In this document: positions 1 to 8,468 of the stretch, in pieces
Position numbering within the stretch: position 1 is the stretch's first letter
Layout: each line of letters starts with the position of its first letter
DNA from: Geosiphon pyriformis
Lineage: Eukaryota; Glomeromycota; Glomeromycetes; Archaeosporales; Geosiphonaceae
NCBI GenBank assembly: GCA_016748015.1
Contig: JAAOMT010000664.1
Coordinates: forward strand, 776,123-809,819
DNA: 33,697 nt
Direction of reading: 5' to 3'
Translations under genes and position numbers: made by a program
Notes under the pieces: model-generated
The model's input: only the letters and a program-made list of their open reading frames with translations
Told to the model about the DNA's origin: nothing
Databases searched by the model: none

Positions 1-258
1 AAAGAAGCTATTCAGAAACAACTCCACAATGAATTCAAGACAACAGCTGGATCAACAAACAGTCACTACAGGCTTAGAGCTGCTCTTAGACTTTATGACC
101 TATTTCACACCTGTGAAAACATACTACAAAACCCAATTTTTCAACCTTTGAAGATTCAATACATTGGAAAGCTCACAGAACTGAAATTTCAACAATTTTC
201 AGACCAAATTTCTTCAATAATTTTGGATTATTATCTGGAAATAACAGACAGTACTTGA
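1..258 (+). CDS. C-terminal part of downstream ORF (ORF3), upstream element copy
   Basis: Open in frame 1 from the window edge to TGA at 256-258; the N-terminus lies outside the window. Bases 1-186 are identical to 8865-9050, so this is the tail of the same ORF that starts at 8469. It supplies the true C-terminus that the other copy lost at 9050. The translation is helical-looking, with no membrane segment and no domain I recognise. If the TGA were read through, the frame would continue across the polypurine tract into the LTR as far as TAG at 322-324, giving an acidic tail. It lies directly upstream of the polypurine tract, where an env gene sits in some gypsy elements, but nothing in it resembles a glycoprotein. 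Confidence 0.7.
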   Translation, partial: KEAIQKQLHNEFKTTAGSTNSHYRLRAALRLYDLFHTCENILQNPIFQPLKIQYIGKLTELKFQQFSDQISSIILDYYLEITDST

Positions 259-279
259 ACTTCGACGGAGCTCAGTCTT

Positions 280-290
280 GAGGAGGAGGT
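280..290 (+). promoter_or_regulatory. Polypurine tract (plus-strand primer)
   Basis: A run of purines (GAGGAGGAGG plus T) ends two bases before the LTR start TGTTAC. This is the expected position and composition of the RNase H-resistant primer for plus-strand synthesis in LTR retroelements. Element 3 has the equivalent AAAAGAAGGAGA just before its 3' LTR. Confidence 0.8.
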
Positions 291-508
291 TATGTTACCA
301 GACGAAATTAGAGATATCATTTAGCATGAAACTATCCTATAATTCCTATCATTAATTAGCATATATTATCGTTTCAAATTATCACTTATGACATTAGCAA
401 AAATGTCCGAAATTATCATTTAATTAATAACCCAAATTGTACACAACACAAATATAACCTAATTGCGATGATCAATCATGCAATACCCCGAACTATGTAA
501 CATTCAGA

Positions 509-609
509 AGTTCGCCAAAATTTGTAGAAATTCGCCGAAATAATTGATAGTTCACCAAAATATCTAATAGTTCGCCGAAATGTATCTTTAGTTCAGCGAA
601 ATTGTAGAA
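509..609 (+). repeat. U3 minisatellite, five units of about 20 bp
   Basis: Five units with the core AGTTCGCCGAAAT, whose TTCRSC cores start at 511, 531, 551, 571 and 592, so the spacing is 20, 20, 20 and 21 bp. Units differ at one or two core bases (for example TTCACC at 551 and TTCAGC at 592). The array lies about 45 bp upstream of the TATA box. Position and near two-helical-turn spacing suggest transcription factor sites; that function is inferred. Confidence 0.85.
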
Positions 610-652
610 AATAGCAAAGTTCAAGTTCATAGAATAGTGTTACAACAAGTTG

Positions 653-660
653 TATAAAAG
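653..660 (+). promoter_or_regulatory. TATA box of element 1 LTR
   Basis: TATAAAAG in the middle of the LTR, downstream of the repeat array and about 80 bp upstream of AATAAA at 737-742. This is the expected order U3 promoter, R, polyadenylation signal. The inferred transcription start is around 680-690. Confidence 0.7.
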
Positions 661-736
661 AAGAGCTTCTCTCTTCGAGAAAATGTATCTTATCTTAGAT
701 TTATCTCTTAAAACTGTTCCTATACACACAAAAAGA

Positions 737-742
737 AATAAA
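737..742 (+). terminator. AATAAA polyadenylation signal in the LTR
   Basis: AATAAA within an A-rich stretch downstream of the TATA box, the position expected for the signal that ends the element transcript in R/U5. In such an AT-rich sequence the hexamer is weak evidence alone; its position supports it. Confidence 0.45.
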
Positions 743-1254
743 TATCAAATAATTCGAAAAACCAAATTCTTTAATTATTGTACTTGGAAAATCCCCAAAA
801 TCCAACTAACATTTTGAAATTGATTAGCTACCAATTTCAGTAAACTGTTAGTGACTCCAGGCCTGAATAGAAAACGTTTCCCTCAACAAAATTTTATTTC
901 TTTTACATTTCTTTTATTTTCTTTTATTTTTCTTATCACAATCATTAGGGTAGCCTACAGACGAGATTCCTGTAGAAGAGTTGACTTTCACAGCAAAGTA
1001 ACTACACATTTTTAGTGAGCTTCCAGATGAGCAATACCTGGGAAAGAGTTGACGTTTACTACAACATAACTACATCAAGCAACTGGCACAGAATTGGCCA
1101 TTCCACTCATAAGCCCAGCAAGTTCAAATTATAGGAGATAATTTGAAGATAAATTCAGTTACTGGAGGTTCAACCACATCCAGAAAACGTGAATTCACAG
1201 CAAATAAGTATCGACAACATTACAGAAAAGAGACCAAAAACCTCCAGTAACATT

Positions 1255-1270
1255 TGGTGCTCTCCCACGG
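1255..1270 (+). promoter_or_regulatory. Primer-binding site of element 1
   Basis: TGGTGCTCTCCCACGG starts two bases after the LTR end. It begins TGG, complementary to a tRNA 3' CCA end. The TGGTGCTC core is shared with elements 3 and 4, and with one change by element 5. The matching tRNA cannot be named without the host tRNA set. Unlike the other copies, no complementary arm follows it. Confidence 0.75.
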
Positions 1271-1297
1271 AAATAACACAGCAAAAACAAATTCAAA

Positions 1298-3064
1298 GTG
1301 GCGACCACACCAGACGCAACTACTTTAGAATATTACCAATCAATTTACACCCACTGCAAGCAAAGATTCAACATTCCAGACGGAATTGAAGTTGTCAAGA
1401 AATCAGTATACCAATACATTGAAAATCGCATCAACAATTATCTTTTTGGAAATTACAATATCTCCAAAGTTAAAAGCAATCTTTACAATAATTTAGCACA
1501 CTATTCACAATTGGGAACTGAAGACCTTAATAGTGAAACACTTGCCACTTACTTTCACGAACTTAATTATAACATTATCAAATACTGTGAAGAAACATAT
1601 CCAGTGCAATCTCAATACACCATTGATTTTGAATTGGAAACAGAAACAAGCAACAAAGACAAAAACAAATTAAAGCAATATTCAAGAACCACCCCAAATA
1701 CTCCAACACTACTGAAAACAACTGCTAAACATTTACAAACACCTGAACAAAGAACCAGTTCAAAACTTCCACTTACTATCACATCTTTTCCAGCTTCGTT
1801 TGCACAAGCACAAACACCTAATTCACCCTTGAATTGATTTGCAAGACCAGAAGATTTTACATCACTCAGAAGTCCCACCAGACAACAAAAACCCCTTCAA
1901 ACTAGTTCCAATCTCCTTGATTTTCTAGCTGAAAATCAAAGTGAACACTCTAAGACAGCAGCAAACGAAGAAAACAACTCTGAAATAACCAAAGAAGAAT
2001 CAATAAACAGTGAAAACGAAGAAAACAAAATGACAACATACATCACAAAAATCTCTGAATTCAATGGAGAAGATATTGAGACCAGTCCCCAAGAATGGCT
2101 TGACCAAGTTACTAAAGCTGGAGATGCAAATGGATGGAACGCTGCCAGAATGTTAAGAACAATTCCCTATTTTCTCAAAGAAACAGCAGGAGAATGGGTT
2201 AAAAACCTTGCCGCCCCATTCAATGATTAGAATGCTTTCAAAGCAGCCTTCCTTGAACAGTTCACTGACAATAATACCTCTATCACTCTTCGCAATCGTT
2301 TTCGAAATATCAAACAAGAACCCTCTGAATCCGTTATAACTTATATTGGGAAATTCAACAAACTTCTCAAACGAATTCGCCAACTCGAGACAAATGATTA
2401 TTATTCTGATGCTCAAATCTTGGATCAATTTATTGCTGGTCTAAAAGATAAACTAATTAAAAAGGTTCGCCCACATGTGCCAGAAGATTTAAACTCTGCC
2501 ATCCAGCATGCGAAAAGATACGAAATGGCCATAGAAGAAGCCAATCATACAAAACTTGTAAATTTGGTAATTAGAGAAACCAGCTCAGCAGCTGAGGAAA
2601 AAATTGACCAACTCACAAAGAAGGTCAAAAACTATTTTACCAACCAACAACAACAACAACCCCAAAGATATCAACCACCCCAAAGATGAAATCAAAATAA
2701 CTTTGCACCACTTTCCAATAACCAGCCCTAGAATTGCCATTACTGTGGAATCTCTGGCCACTGAAAAAGAGATTGCAGAAAGCTGCAATGAGACCAACAA
2801 AATAGGGGTAATCAACATTACTCTTCACCACAGCAATCTTATTATCAATTACCACCACCAGCTTACTATCCACCAAGACCCCAATACCAAAATAACTATT
2901 ATCAGCCCATCCCACAACCAATCCAACAGCAATACCAACAACCACCCACACAACATTATCAAGTATCTGCTCGAAGACTGATTACACAAAATCAATTCAC
3001 ACCACAAAACCGATACCAAGTAAACAACAGTAGAATCAGTTTGAACAACCAATTGGTTCCCTGA
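1298..3064 (+). pseudogene. gag: Element 1 gag (capsid plus CCHC zinc knuckle), interrupted by stops
   Basis: One reading frame from GTG at 1298, with an N-terminal domain (to about 1830), a retrotransposon gag capsid region (2030-2560; motif with W at QEWLDQ and GEWVKN), a Gln-rich linker and a nucleocapsid knuckle at 2735-2776 (C-x2-C-x4-H-x4-C). The first in-frame ATG is only at 2030, so initiation is unusual. In-frame stops are TGA 1835, TAG 2228, TGA 2687, TAG 2729, TGA 2762 (just after the knuckle His), TGA 2789 and TGA 3062. No frameshift is needed, and the frame runs on into protease. Gag packages the RNA and forms the particle. The intact frame between stops indicates a fairly recent copy. 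Confidence 0.8.
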
Positions 3065-3118
3065 AATACCACTCAACCAAGATCCAACCATTACCACACT
3101 CAACCCAGTTATTTAACA

Positions 3119-3685
3119 ATGCCGGAAGAACAGGATTTTCACCATACTGCACCCTCGGAAGGTAGAGCTGCAGCACAACAACAACAAAACCCTTCTTATA
3201 ACCACACCACTATTCCACCAGCCCAAATTGCTGAAAATACCAATCTCTCTGATATCTTTCCTTTTGAATTTGAAGTAAATGAATCACCATTCTTGCTTAG
3301 CAATGCAGTGGCTAATGAGCAAAAAGCCATCACTGCAATGTACGCAGAAGCTGAAGTAGAAGGAAAGCCAATTCACTTGATCCTAGACAGTGGATCTGCC
3401 GGAAGCATTATTACTTACCAGTTAATACAACAGTTGAAAAGAAATGTCGACCGACCAGCTCAAACAGTAATTGTCACTGCTGATGGCATGAAAAAGACAC
3501 CAGTAGGAGAAATTGACAATTTTCCATTCACTCTTGATGGAATTACCATTCCAGTCAAAGTTCTTGTAATGGATGCACCCCAGTACCAAGCTCTCGTCAG
3601 AAATGATTGGCTTCAAAAAGCCAATGCTAATCTGAATTGGGAAACACAAGAGTTAACAATCTTCTACCAAGGACAACACGCCTGA
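3119..3685 (+). CDS. pol: Element 1 retropepsin-like aspartic protease domain
   Basis: Open segment in the same frame as gag. The catalytic motif is LILDSGSAG, with the active Asp at 3386-3388, followed by the typical downstream hydrophobic strand VLVMDAPQYQALVRNDWL. It would cleave the gag-pol polyprotein as a dimer in the particle. It ends at TGA 3683, where element 2 has AGA (Arg), so this stop is probably a mutated Arg codon, and the frame continues into the cysteine-rich region. Element 2 has DSR and element 3 has NNG at the same motif, so only this copy keeps the canonical DSG. Confidence 0.85.
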   Translation: MPEEQDFHHTAPSEGRAAAQQQQNPSYNHTTIPPAQIAENTNLSDIFPFEFEVNESPFLLSNAVANEQKAITAMYAEAEVEGKPIHLILDSGSAGSIITYQLIQQLKRNVDRPAQTVIVTADGMKKTPVGEIDNFPFTLDGITIPVKVLVMDAPQYQALVRNDWLQKANANLNWETQELTIFYQGQHA

Positions 3686-4543
3686 GTACCTGCCATTTGT
3701 GGTACATTCAACAAATGCTCTGAAAAAGCCCCAGCTTTTGAATTTGAACCAGAAGAAAAAAAACCAATAATCGAAACATTCATGGCTCTTGGATCAATGT
3801 CCAACTGAGCCGATGAAACAGAACAAGAACATTTTACCCCACACACTAAACCCGAAACCTCTGGATGGAATATACCTTACTCAAAACCTGAACCAAGAAA
3901 ACAATGCCCCTATATTTCCCTTAAATGTAAGGACTGTCACAAGAAACTATCATCAATGGAAGCCTGTATTTCACCTGAAGAAGAATATGAGAATCATACT
4001 TGTTATTACTGCAAGGCTTGCCACAGAGAGTGATGGGGCCATCTAATAAAAAGGAGCAGAAAATGGGACAACACCTCTTGTTTGACTTGTGAAGATATGC
4101 TACCAGAAGAATGCAATTAGATTGATGTAGTAATGAGAGGAGGTGTCTGCGATCAGACCTGCCAATATGCCTTATCAATTTCAGAAAAAGTAAAAAGAGG
4201 AACACCCTTTAATGCAGCATACAACAGTGCTTTCAACAAACTTTATCACTACCCTCATGATGCCGAGATGATTTTCGACTTAGCAATGGCATTAATTAAT
4301 GGAGCTACCAAGGAAGACGTTCGTCAAATGAAGGAAGCAGAATACATTGAATACACTATGGAATTAGCTGAATTTGATTATGAAGATGAAGTAGAAGTCT
4401 ACCACCAAATTGCAAGTCACACCTACCCGACCCAAGAAGCTCAAATTCAATGATTAGAGCAAATGAACATTAGGTTATGTGAAGAATGCATTATGCCTTG
4501 CGATGAACAATAGTGTTCTGAATGCTATGCTCTTAGTATCCCC
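3686..4543 (+). pseudogene. Conserved cysteine-rich / helical / cysteine-rich region between protease and dUTPase
   Basis: Same frame as protease and dUTPase. Cluster I has Cys codons at 3926, 3935, about 3962, 4001, 4010, 4019, 4079, 4088 and 4112. In protein form that is a CxxC, a single Cys, YYCxxC, then KWDxxxCxxC, which looks like a zinc ribbon or treble-clef fold. A helical part follows (about 4136-4450; CQY, YPHD and GATKEDV motifs). Cluster II (4478-4525) has C-x2-C-x3-C followed by CxEC. All three parts recur in elements 2 and 3. Stops are TGA 3806 (TGG in elements 2 and 3), TGA 4031, TAG 4118 (TGG in element 3), TGA 4451 and TAG 4511. I do not recognise a named domain; zinc binding is inferred from Cys spacing. 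Confidence 0.7.
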
Positions 4544-5083
4544 TTGCCCAGTGAAAATAATGAAAATGAAATTGAATTCGGAGAACCTGAAGAAACGGAA
4601 GAAATTGAAACAACACCCATCTACCTTATTGAAAATCAGCCTGCCTTACAACTTAAATACTTCAACAACAACGGACAAGAAATAAAATCCGAAAAAGCAC
4701 ATGAAATTGATGCTGGATATGATCTAAGATATCCAGGCAAGGATACTCTTGTTCTCAAACCCAAATCTCTCACAAAAATCAACCTCAAGATTGCACTCAA
4801 AATTCTACCAGGAGCAATGGTTCAAATTGCCTCCCGGTCCTCTCTGGCAAGCAAAGGAATCAATGTCAGAAGAGAAATAATTGATGCTGGATATACTGGA
4901 GACATAACAGTGATGTTTCAAAATGAGACTGACAAACCATTCAAGATTGAACATGCTGAAAAAATTGCCCAAGCTATTTACCTACCCTTAATCAATATTG
5001 CGGGTTTGCAACTAGTCAATCAAAGAAAACAATTAGGAAAAAGCGATAGAGGAACCCAAGGTTTTGGTTCAACTGGACGATTC
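4544..5083 (+). CDS. Element 1 dUTPase domain
   Basis: All five trimeric dUTPase motifs are visible in order: AGYDL (from 4712), ASRSSLASKG, IDAGYTGDI, KIAQAI and RGTQGFGSTGR (5048-5080). The family hydrolyses dUTP to dUMP, which limits uracil entry into reverse transcripts. The Asp of motif III and the Gly-rich motif V are present and no stop interrupts the domain. It is embedded in pol between the cysteine-rich region and RT, rather than being a separate gene. Retroviruses place dUTPase either after protease or after RNase H; this order resembles the former, with a zinc-like region inserted. Elements 2 and 3 keep the domain in degraded form. Confidence 0.9.
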
Positions 5084-5662
5084 ACAGTTCCAGTTAATAT
5101 AGCCCTTAACACACAGAACGAATCCCACCAGATTCTCAGACTTCCACAACCGATTACCATCTCACCCTTTGGAGAACATCCAGAAATTTACACTTGTACA
5201 AAGCCAACAACCACACAACAAATTTTTGAGTCCAATGAACAAGTCTGCTTGGAACATAATATTTTGATCCCAAACATTTATATCCCAGAAGAAACAAAGA
5301 AAGTCCGAGTTACTTTTTACAACCCCAATAATTACCCCATAATTTTATTAAATAATTTAGAAATTGAAGTTATTCACAGTAATATATTTCAACAAGAATT
5401 ACCCCAAACAGTCCCCGATTTCTCTGAAATTATTGGACATTCACTACTGAAAATCAACCCAAACTCTAGCTCTGAAAACTACCATGTTGTCATAGAAAAA
5501 CTATCTCGAATCAACATGGGACAACTTGAACTACAACAACAAACCCAGCTTAAAGAACTAATTGCAGAATTTGCTAATATCTTCGCTGAAAACAACAATG
5601 ACTTAGGAAGAACTGACTTGGTTCAACACCAAATCTATACAGGAGATGCCAAACCCAGGTGA
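5084..5662 (+). CDS. pol: Element 1 beta-rich connector between dUTPase and RT
   Basis: Continues the dUTPase frame. Alternating hydrophobic segments (IPNIYIPEETKKVRVTFYN and following) suggest beta strands, followed by a PDF motif and the segment that leads into RT (FGRTD or LGRTD, then VQHQI-TGD). Element 3 preserves the same region at 27688-28230 and element 2 at 12244-12720, so it is a real part of pol. The strand pattern loosely resembles a second dUTPase-like fold without catalytic motifs; that is inference. It ends at TGA 5660, where siblings have Lys. Confidence 0.65.
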   Translation, partial: TVPVNIALNTQNESHQILRLPQPITISPFGEHPEIYTCTKPTTTQQIFESNEQVCLEHNILIPNIYIPEETKKVRVTFYNPNNYPIILLNNLEIEVIHSNIFQQELPQTVPDFSEIIGHSLLKINPNSSSENYHVVIEKLSRINMGQLELQQQTQLKELIAEFANIFAENNNDLGRTDLVQHQIYTGDAKPR

Positions 5663-6914
5663 CAACAAGCCTACCAAGTTGCTCCAGAAAGTCACCAATT
5701 TATCCAAGAAGAAGTACAACGGATGCTTAACAATGGGCTTATTCAACCATCAATGAGCCCATGGGCCTCACCTGTGGTTCTAGTTAAAAAAAAAAATGGA
5801 AAGATACAATTTTGTGTTGATTACCGACAACTCAACAGTGTCACCATTGGGGATGCCTATCCTCTTCCACGAATTGATGACATGTTGGATGCCCTTGGAA
5901 AGTCCAAATACTTTTCAACATTAGATTTAGAGAGTGGATACTGACAAGTTGCTATAGATCCCAAAAACCGCCCCAAAACAGCATTTACCACTCAAGAAGG
6001 AAATTATGAGTTCAATGTAATGTCTTTTGGATTATGCAATGTACCAGCAACATTCTAAAGACTCATGGATGTTGTTTACAAAGGCCTCCTTTGGAAATCA
6101 GTAGTAGTTTATCTTAATGACACTGATGTTTATTCACCATCTTTTGAACTACATTTAATTCACCTGCAAGAAGTTTTTCAATGATTACGGAAAGCAGAAA
6201 CTAAACATTGAAAAATGCTACTTCGGAAAGACAAGTTTAGCTTTTCTTGGTCACATTGTTAGCAAAGATGGAATTAAACCAGACCCCGGAAAAATCAGTA
6301 CTGTCAAAAACTTCAAAACTCCACGAAATACCACAGAATTAAGAGGATTTATTGGATTAGCATCTTATTACCGAAAATTCATCAAAGAATTCTCAGAAAT
6401 TGCAAAACCCCTCAACCAGCTTACTACAAAAAATGTCAAATACAAATGGACAAAAGAACACCAAAATGCCTTCGAGATACTCAAAGAAAAACTCACAACA
6501 GCCCCAATCCTTGCCTACCCAGATTTCAGCAACCGATTCCGGTTAGCAACTGATGCTTCTTATACTGCCTTTGGTGCCATCCTATCACAGTTAGATGACA
6601 ATGGAAATGAGCAAGTAATTGCTTATGCTAGTAGAACATTAAAGCCAGCCGAAAAAAACTACCCCGCAACAGAATTAGAAACTGCAGCAGTAATCTGGGC
6701 CCTACATCACTTCAACCTTTACCTCAAATCCAAAAAATTCGATATTATCACTGATAATATTGGACTTAAATGGCTTCAAAACAAAAACACCCAGCTGAAC
6801 GCAAAACAAACCCGATGGACAAGATTTTTAGTTAATTACCAATACATTATACACCACAAATCAGGAAAACTCCACACCAATGTTGATTGTCTCTCAAGGA
6901 TGAGGCAAGATTAG
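5663..6914 (+). pseudogene. pol: Element 1 reverse transcriptase and RNase H
   Basis: RT motifs are in order: SPWASPVVLVKKKNG, FCVDYRQLN, TLDLESGY (catalytic Asp 5924), NYEFNVMSFGL, and YLND at 6110-6121. The last is YxDD with the first Asp changed to Asn (AAT at 6116). RNase H follows with TDAS, ELE, TDN and VDCLSR, keeping D, E, D, D. Breaks are TGA 5942 in the GYWQV motif (TGG in elements 2 and 3), TAA 6056, TGA 6182 and a net 5-base deletion near 6197 that shifts the frame. From about 6198 to TAG 6912 the frame is open with no ATG until near its end. It copies the element RNA into DNA in the family, but this copy cannot be active as written. Confidence 0.9.
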
Positions 6915-6962
6915 AAACAAAACTAACACCCAATTGAATTAACAGCATCAAAACAACAAACA

Positions 6963-8348
6963 ATGAACCCCGAAAACTACAACAATCTCAAACAATATTT
7001 GGAGACATTAACAATCCCAACAGATTGGTCCCCAGACGAAAAACATCAGTTACAACAACAAGCCAAACAATATTTTCTACATAACAACATTATCTATCAT
7101 CAAAATTTCAAAAACCCAACCAAACCACTCAGATTAATACAAGAACCAAAAAAAGAAACCATTTTATACAACATGCACTCGGATCCTTCATCAGCACACT
7201 TCGGAAAAGATAGCACCACCCAAAGAACACTAGAATACTACTTTTGGCCTTGAATGAGAAAAGACATTCATGAATATGTCGAATCTTGTGATAGTTGTCA
7301 AAGAAAAGGAGAAACTCACCCTACAGAACCTTTAAATCCAATCAAAGTTGGACAGTCTTTTGACAGAGTTGGTATTGATTTAGTCAGACCACTATCTATC
7401 ACCACTCAAGGAAACCGTTATATTGCAATAGCTGTAGACTATCTTACTAAATGGCCTGAAGCCAGAGCCATTCAATGAGCAGATGCAAAATCAGTAGCAA
7501 ATTTCATCTATGAAGACATCATTTGTAGACATAGATGTCCAATTGAACTTTTATCTGATCAGAGAACACACTTTGTGAACAACCTAATACAAGAAATTTG
7601 TGAACAATTTAATGTCAAAAGACCTCTGTTTTCACCCTACCATCCACAAACAAACGGACTTGTGAAACGTTTTAACAGAACATTGTGTGAGTCATTAGCC
7701 AAAGTCTCAACCGATTTTGAGCAAGAATGAGATCTCTTTATTCCATCAGTGTTACTAGCATATAGGACATTAAAACAAGATATCATGAAACACACACCAT
7801 TTGATTTAACTTATGGAAGAACGGCAACGTTACCAATCAGTTTTACAGTGGAAACATACCCAGCACAACCGATTAATGAAAACAATTTCCAAGAAACGCT
7901 TCAGCGAAGAGCCTACACTCTGTTTAGCATATTGGAAGGAAAATGACAAATAGCAGCCACCCATATTGAACACTCCCAAGCTCAACAAAAAGAACGGCAT
8001 GATAACAAATTGCTTTCAGTTACCAATAAATTCAAAATTGGAAACAAAGTTCTCTTACACAGAACTAAAGCTGAAAAACAATGGAGTGGAAAATTTGAAA
8101 ATAAATGGAATGGACCATTCTTTATCCATGAAGTCCTAGACAATGGATCATACAAGCTAAGACTTGATGACAAAATCCTAGCAAAAGTTGCACATGGAGA
8201 TCATTTGAAACACTATCATTCCAGAAACAATTCTGAACCATTAATTCCACAAATTGGTACACATTCCCCTTTGGTCAGTCCCGAAAATATTCCCCGAAAC
8301 TTAGAACCAATAGTTGTCATTGAACAACCTTCCAACCTGAACACTTAA
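6963..8348 (+). pseudogene. pol: Element 1 integrase with GPY/F-like C-terminus
   Basis: Starts at its own ATG 48 bases after the RNase H stop, in the same frame, with another stop (TAA 6924) between. It has an HHCC zinc domain (MHS...AHFG...CDSC) and a DDE core: GIDLV, LSDQ, and PQTNGLVKRFNRTL, where the catalytic Glu is Lys (AAA at 7665). A C-terminal KWNGPF module is a GPY/F-type domain; I see no chromodomain. TGA stops are at 7254, 7476 (AGA in element 3), 7728 and 7944 (TGG in element 3). Final stop is at 8346-8348. Integrase inserts the cDNA into chromosomes; the Glu-to-Lys change would inactivate it. Confidence 0.88.
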
Positions 8349-8468
8349 TTTAATTTTTACTAGTTATTCTCTTATAATTTAGAAACAATCTTACAAAAAC
8401 AAAAACAAAAATAACATAAAAACCCATACACCAAAAATAATTTTTTTATATATTTTTCAATTGTTATA
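8349..8468 (+). other. Spacer between integrase and ORF3
   Basis: 120 bases, strongly A/T-rich with A-runs, no ORF. It separates the pol stop from the ATG of ORF3. I see no splice or promoter motif strong enough to name. Confidence 0.5.

Larger units (their letters stand above)
293..1252 (+). repeat. 960-bp LTR of element 1 family
   Basis: Begins TGTTAC and ends GTAACA, a perfect 6-bp terminal inverted repeat. It is preceded by a polypurine tract and followed by a primer-binding site, so it acts as 3' LTR to the left and 5' LTR to the right. Inside are a 20-bp repeat array (509-609), a TATA box (653-660), an AATAAA signal (737-742) and a pyrimidine-rich U5 stretch (about 890-935). A diverged direct repeat in U5 (AGAGTTGAC at about 977 and again at about 1051) lies near the 3' end. 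Its last 258 bases recur at 9070-9327 with about 95% identity. Confidence 0.88.

Noticed and set aside
1189-1389. Small ORF overlapping the LTR end and primer-binding site
   Set aside because: It runs through the LTR terminus and primer site in a different frame from gag and has no counterpart in other copies.
1612-1878. Minus-strand ORF with Val/Ser/Cys-rich product
   Set aside because: Antisense of gag coding sequence; no promoter, homologue or conservation.
5660-7946. Reassignment of UGA to tryptophan (many in-frame TGA codons at Trp positions in gag-pol)
   Set aside because: Aligned copies show TGA also at Arg positions (3683, 7476) and Trp positions mutated to TAG as well (4118, about 28350). 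TGG is still used about 19 times in the same frame. Decay by base transition explains this better.
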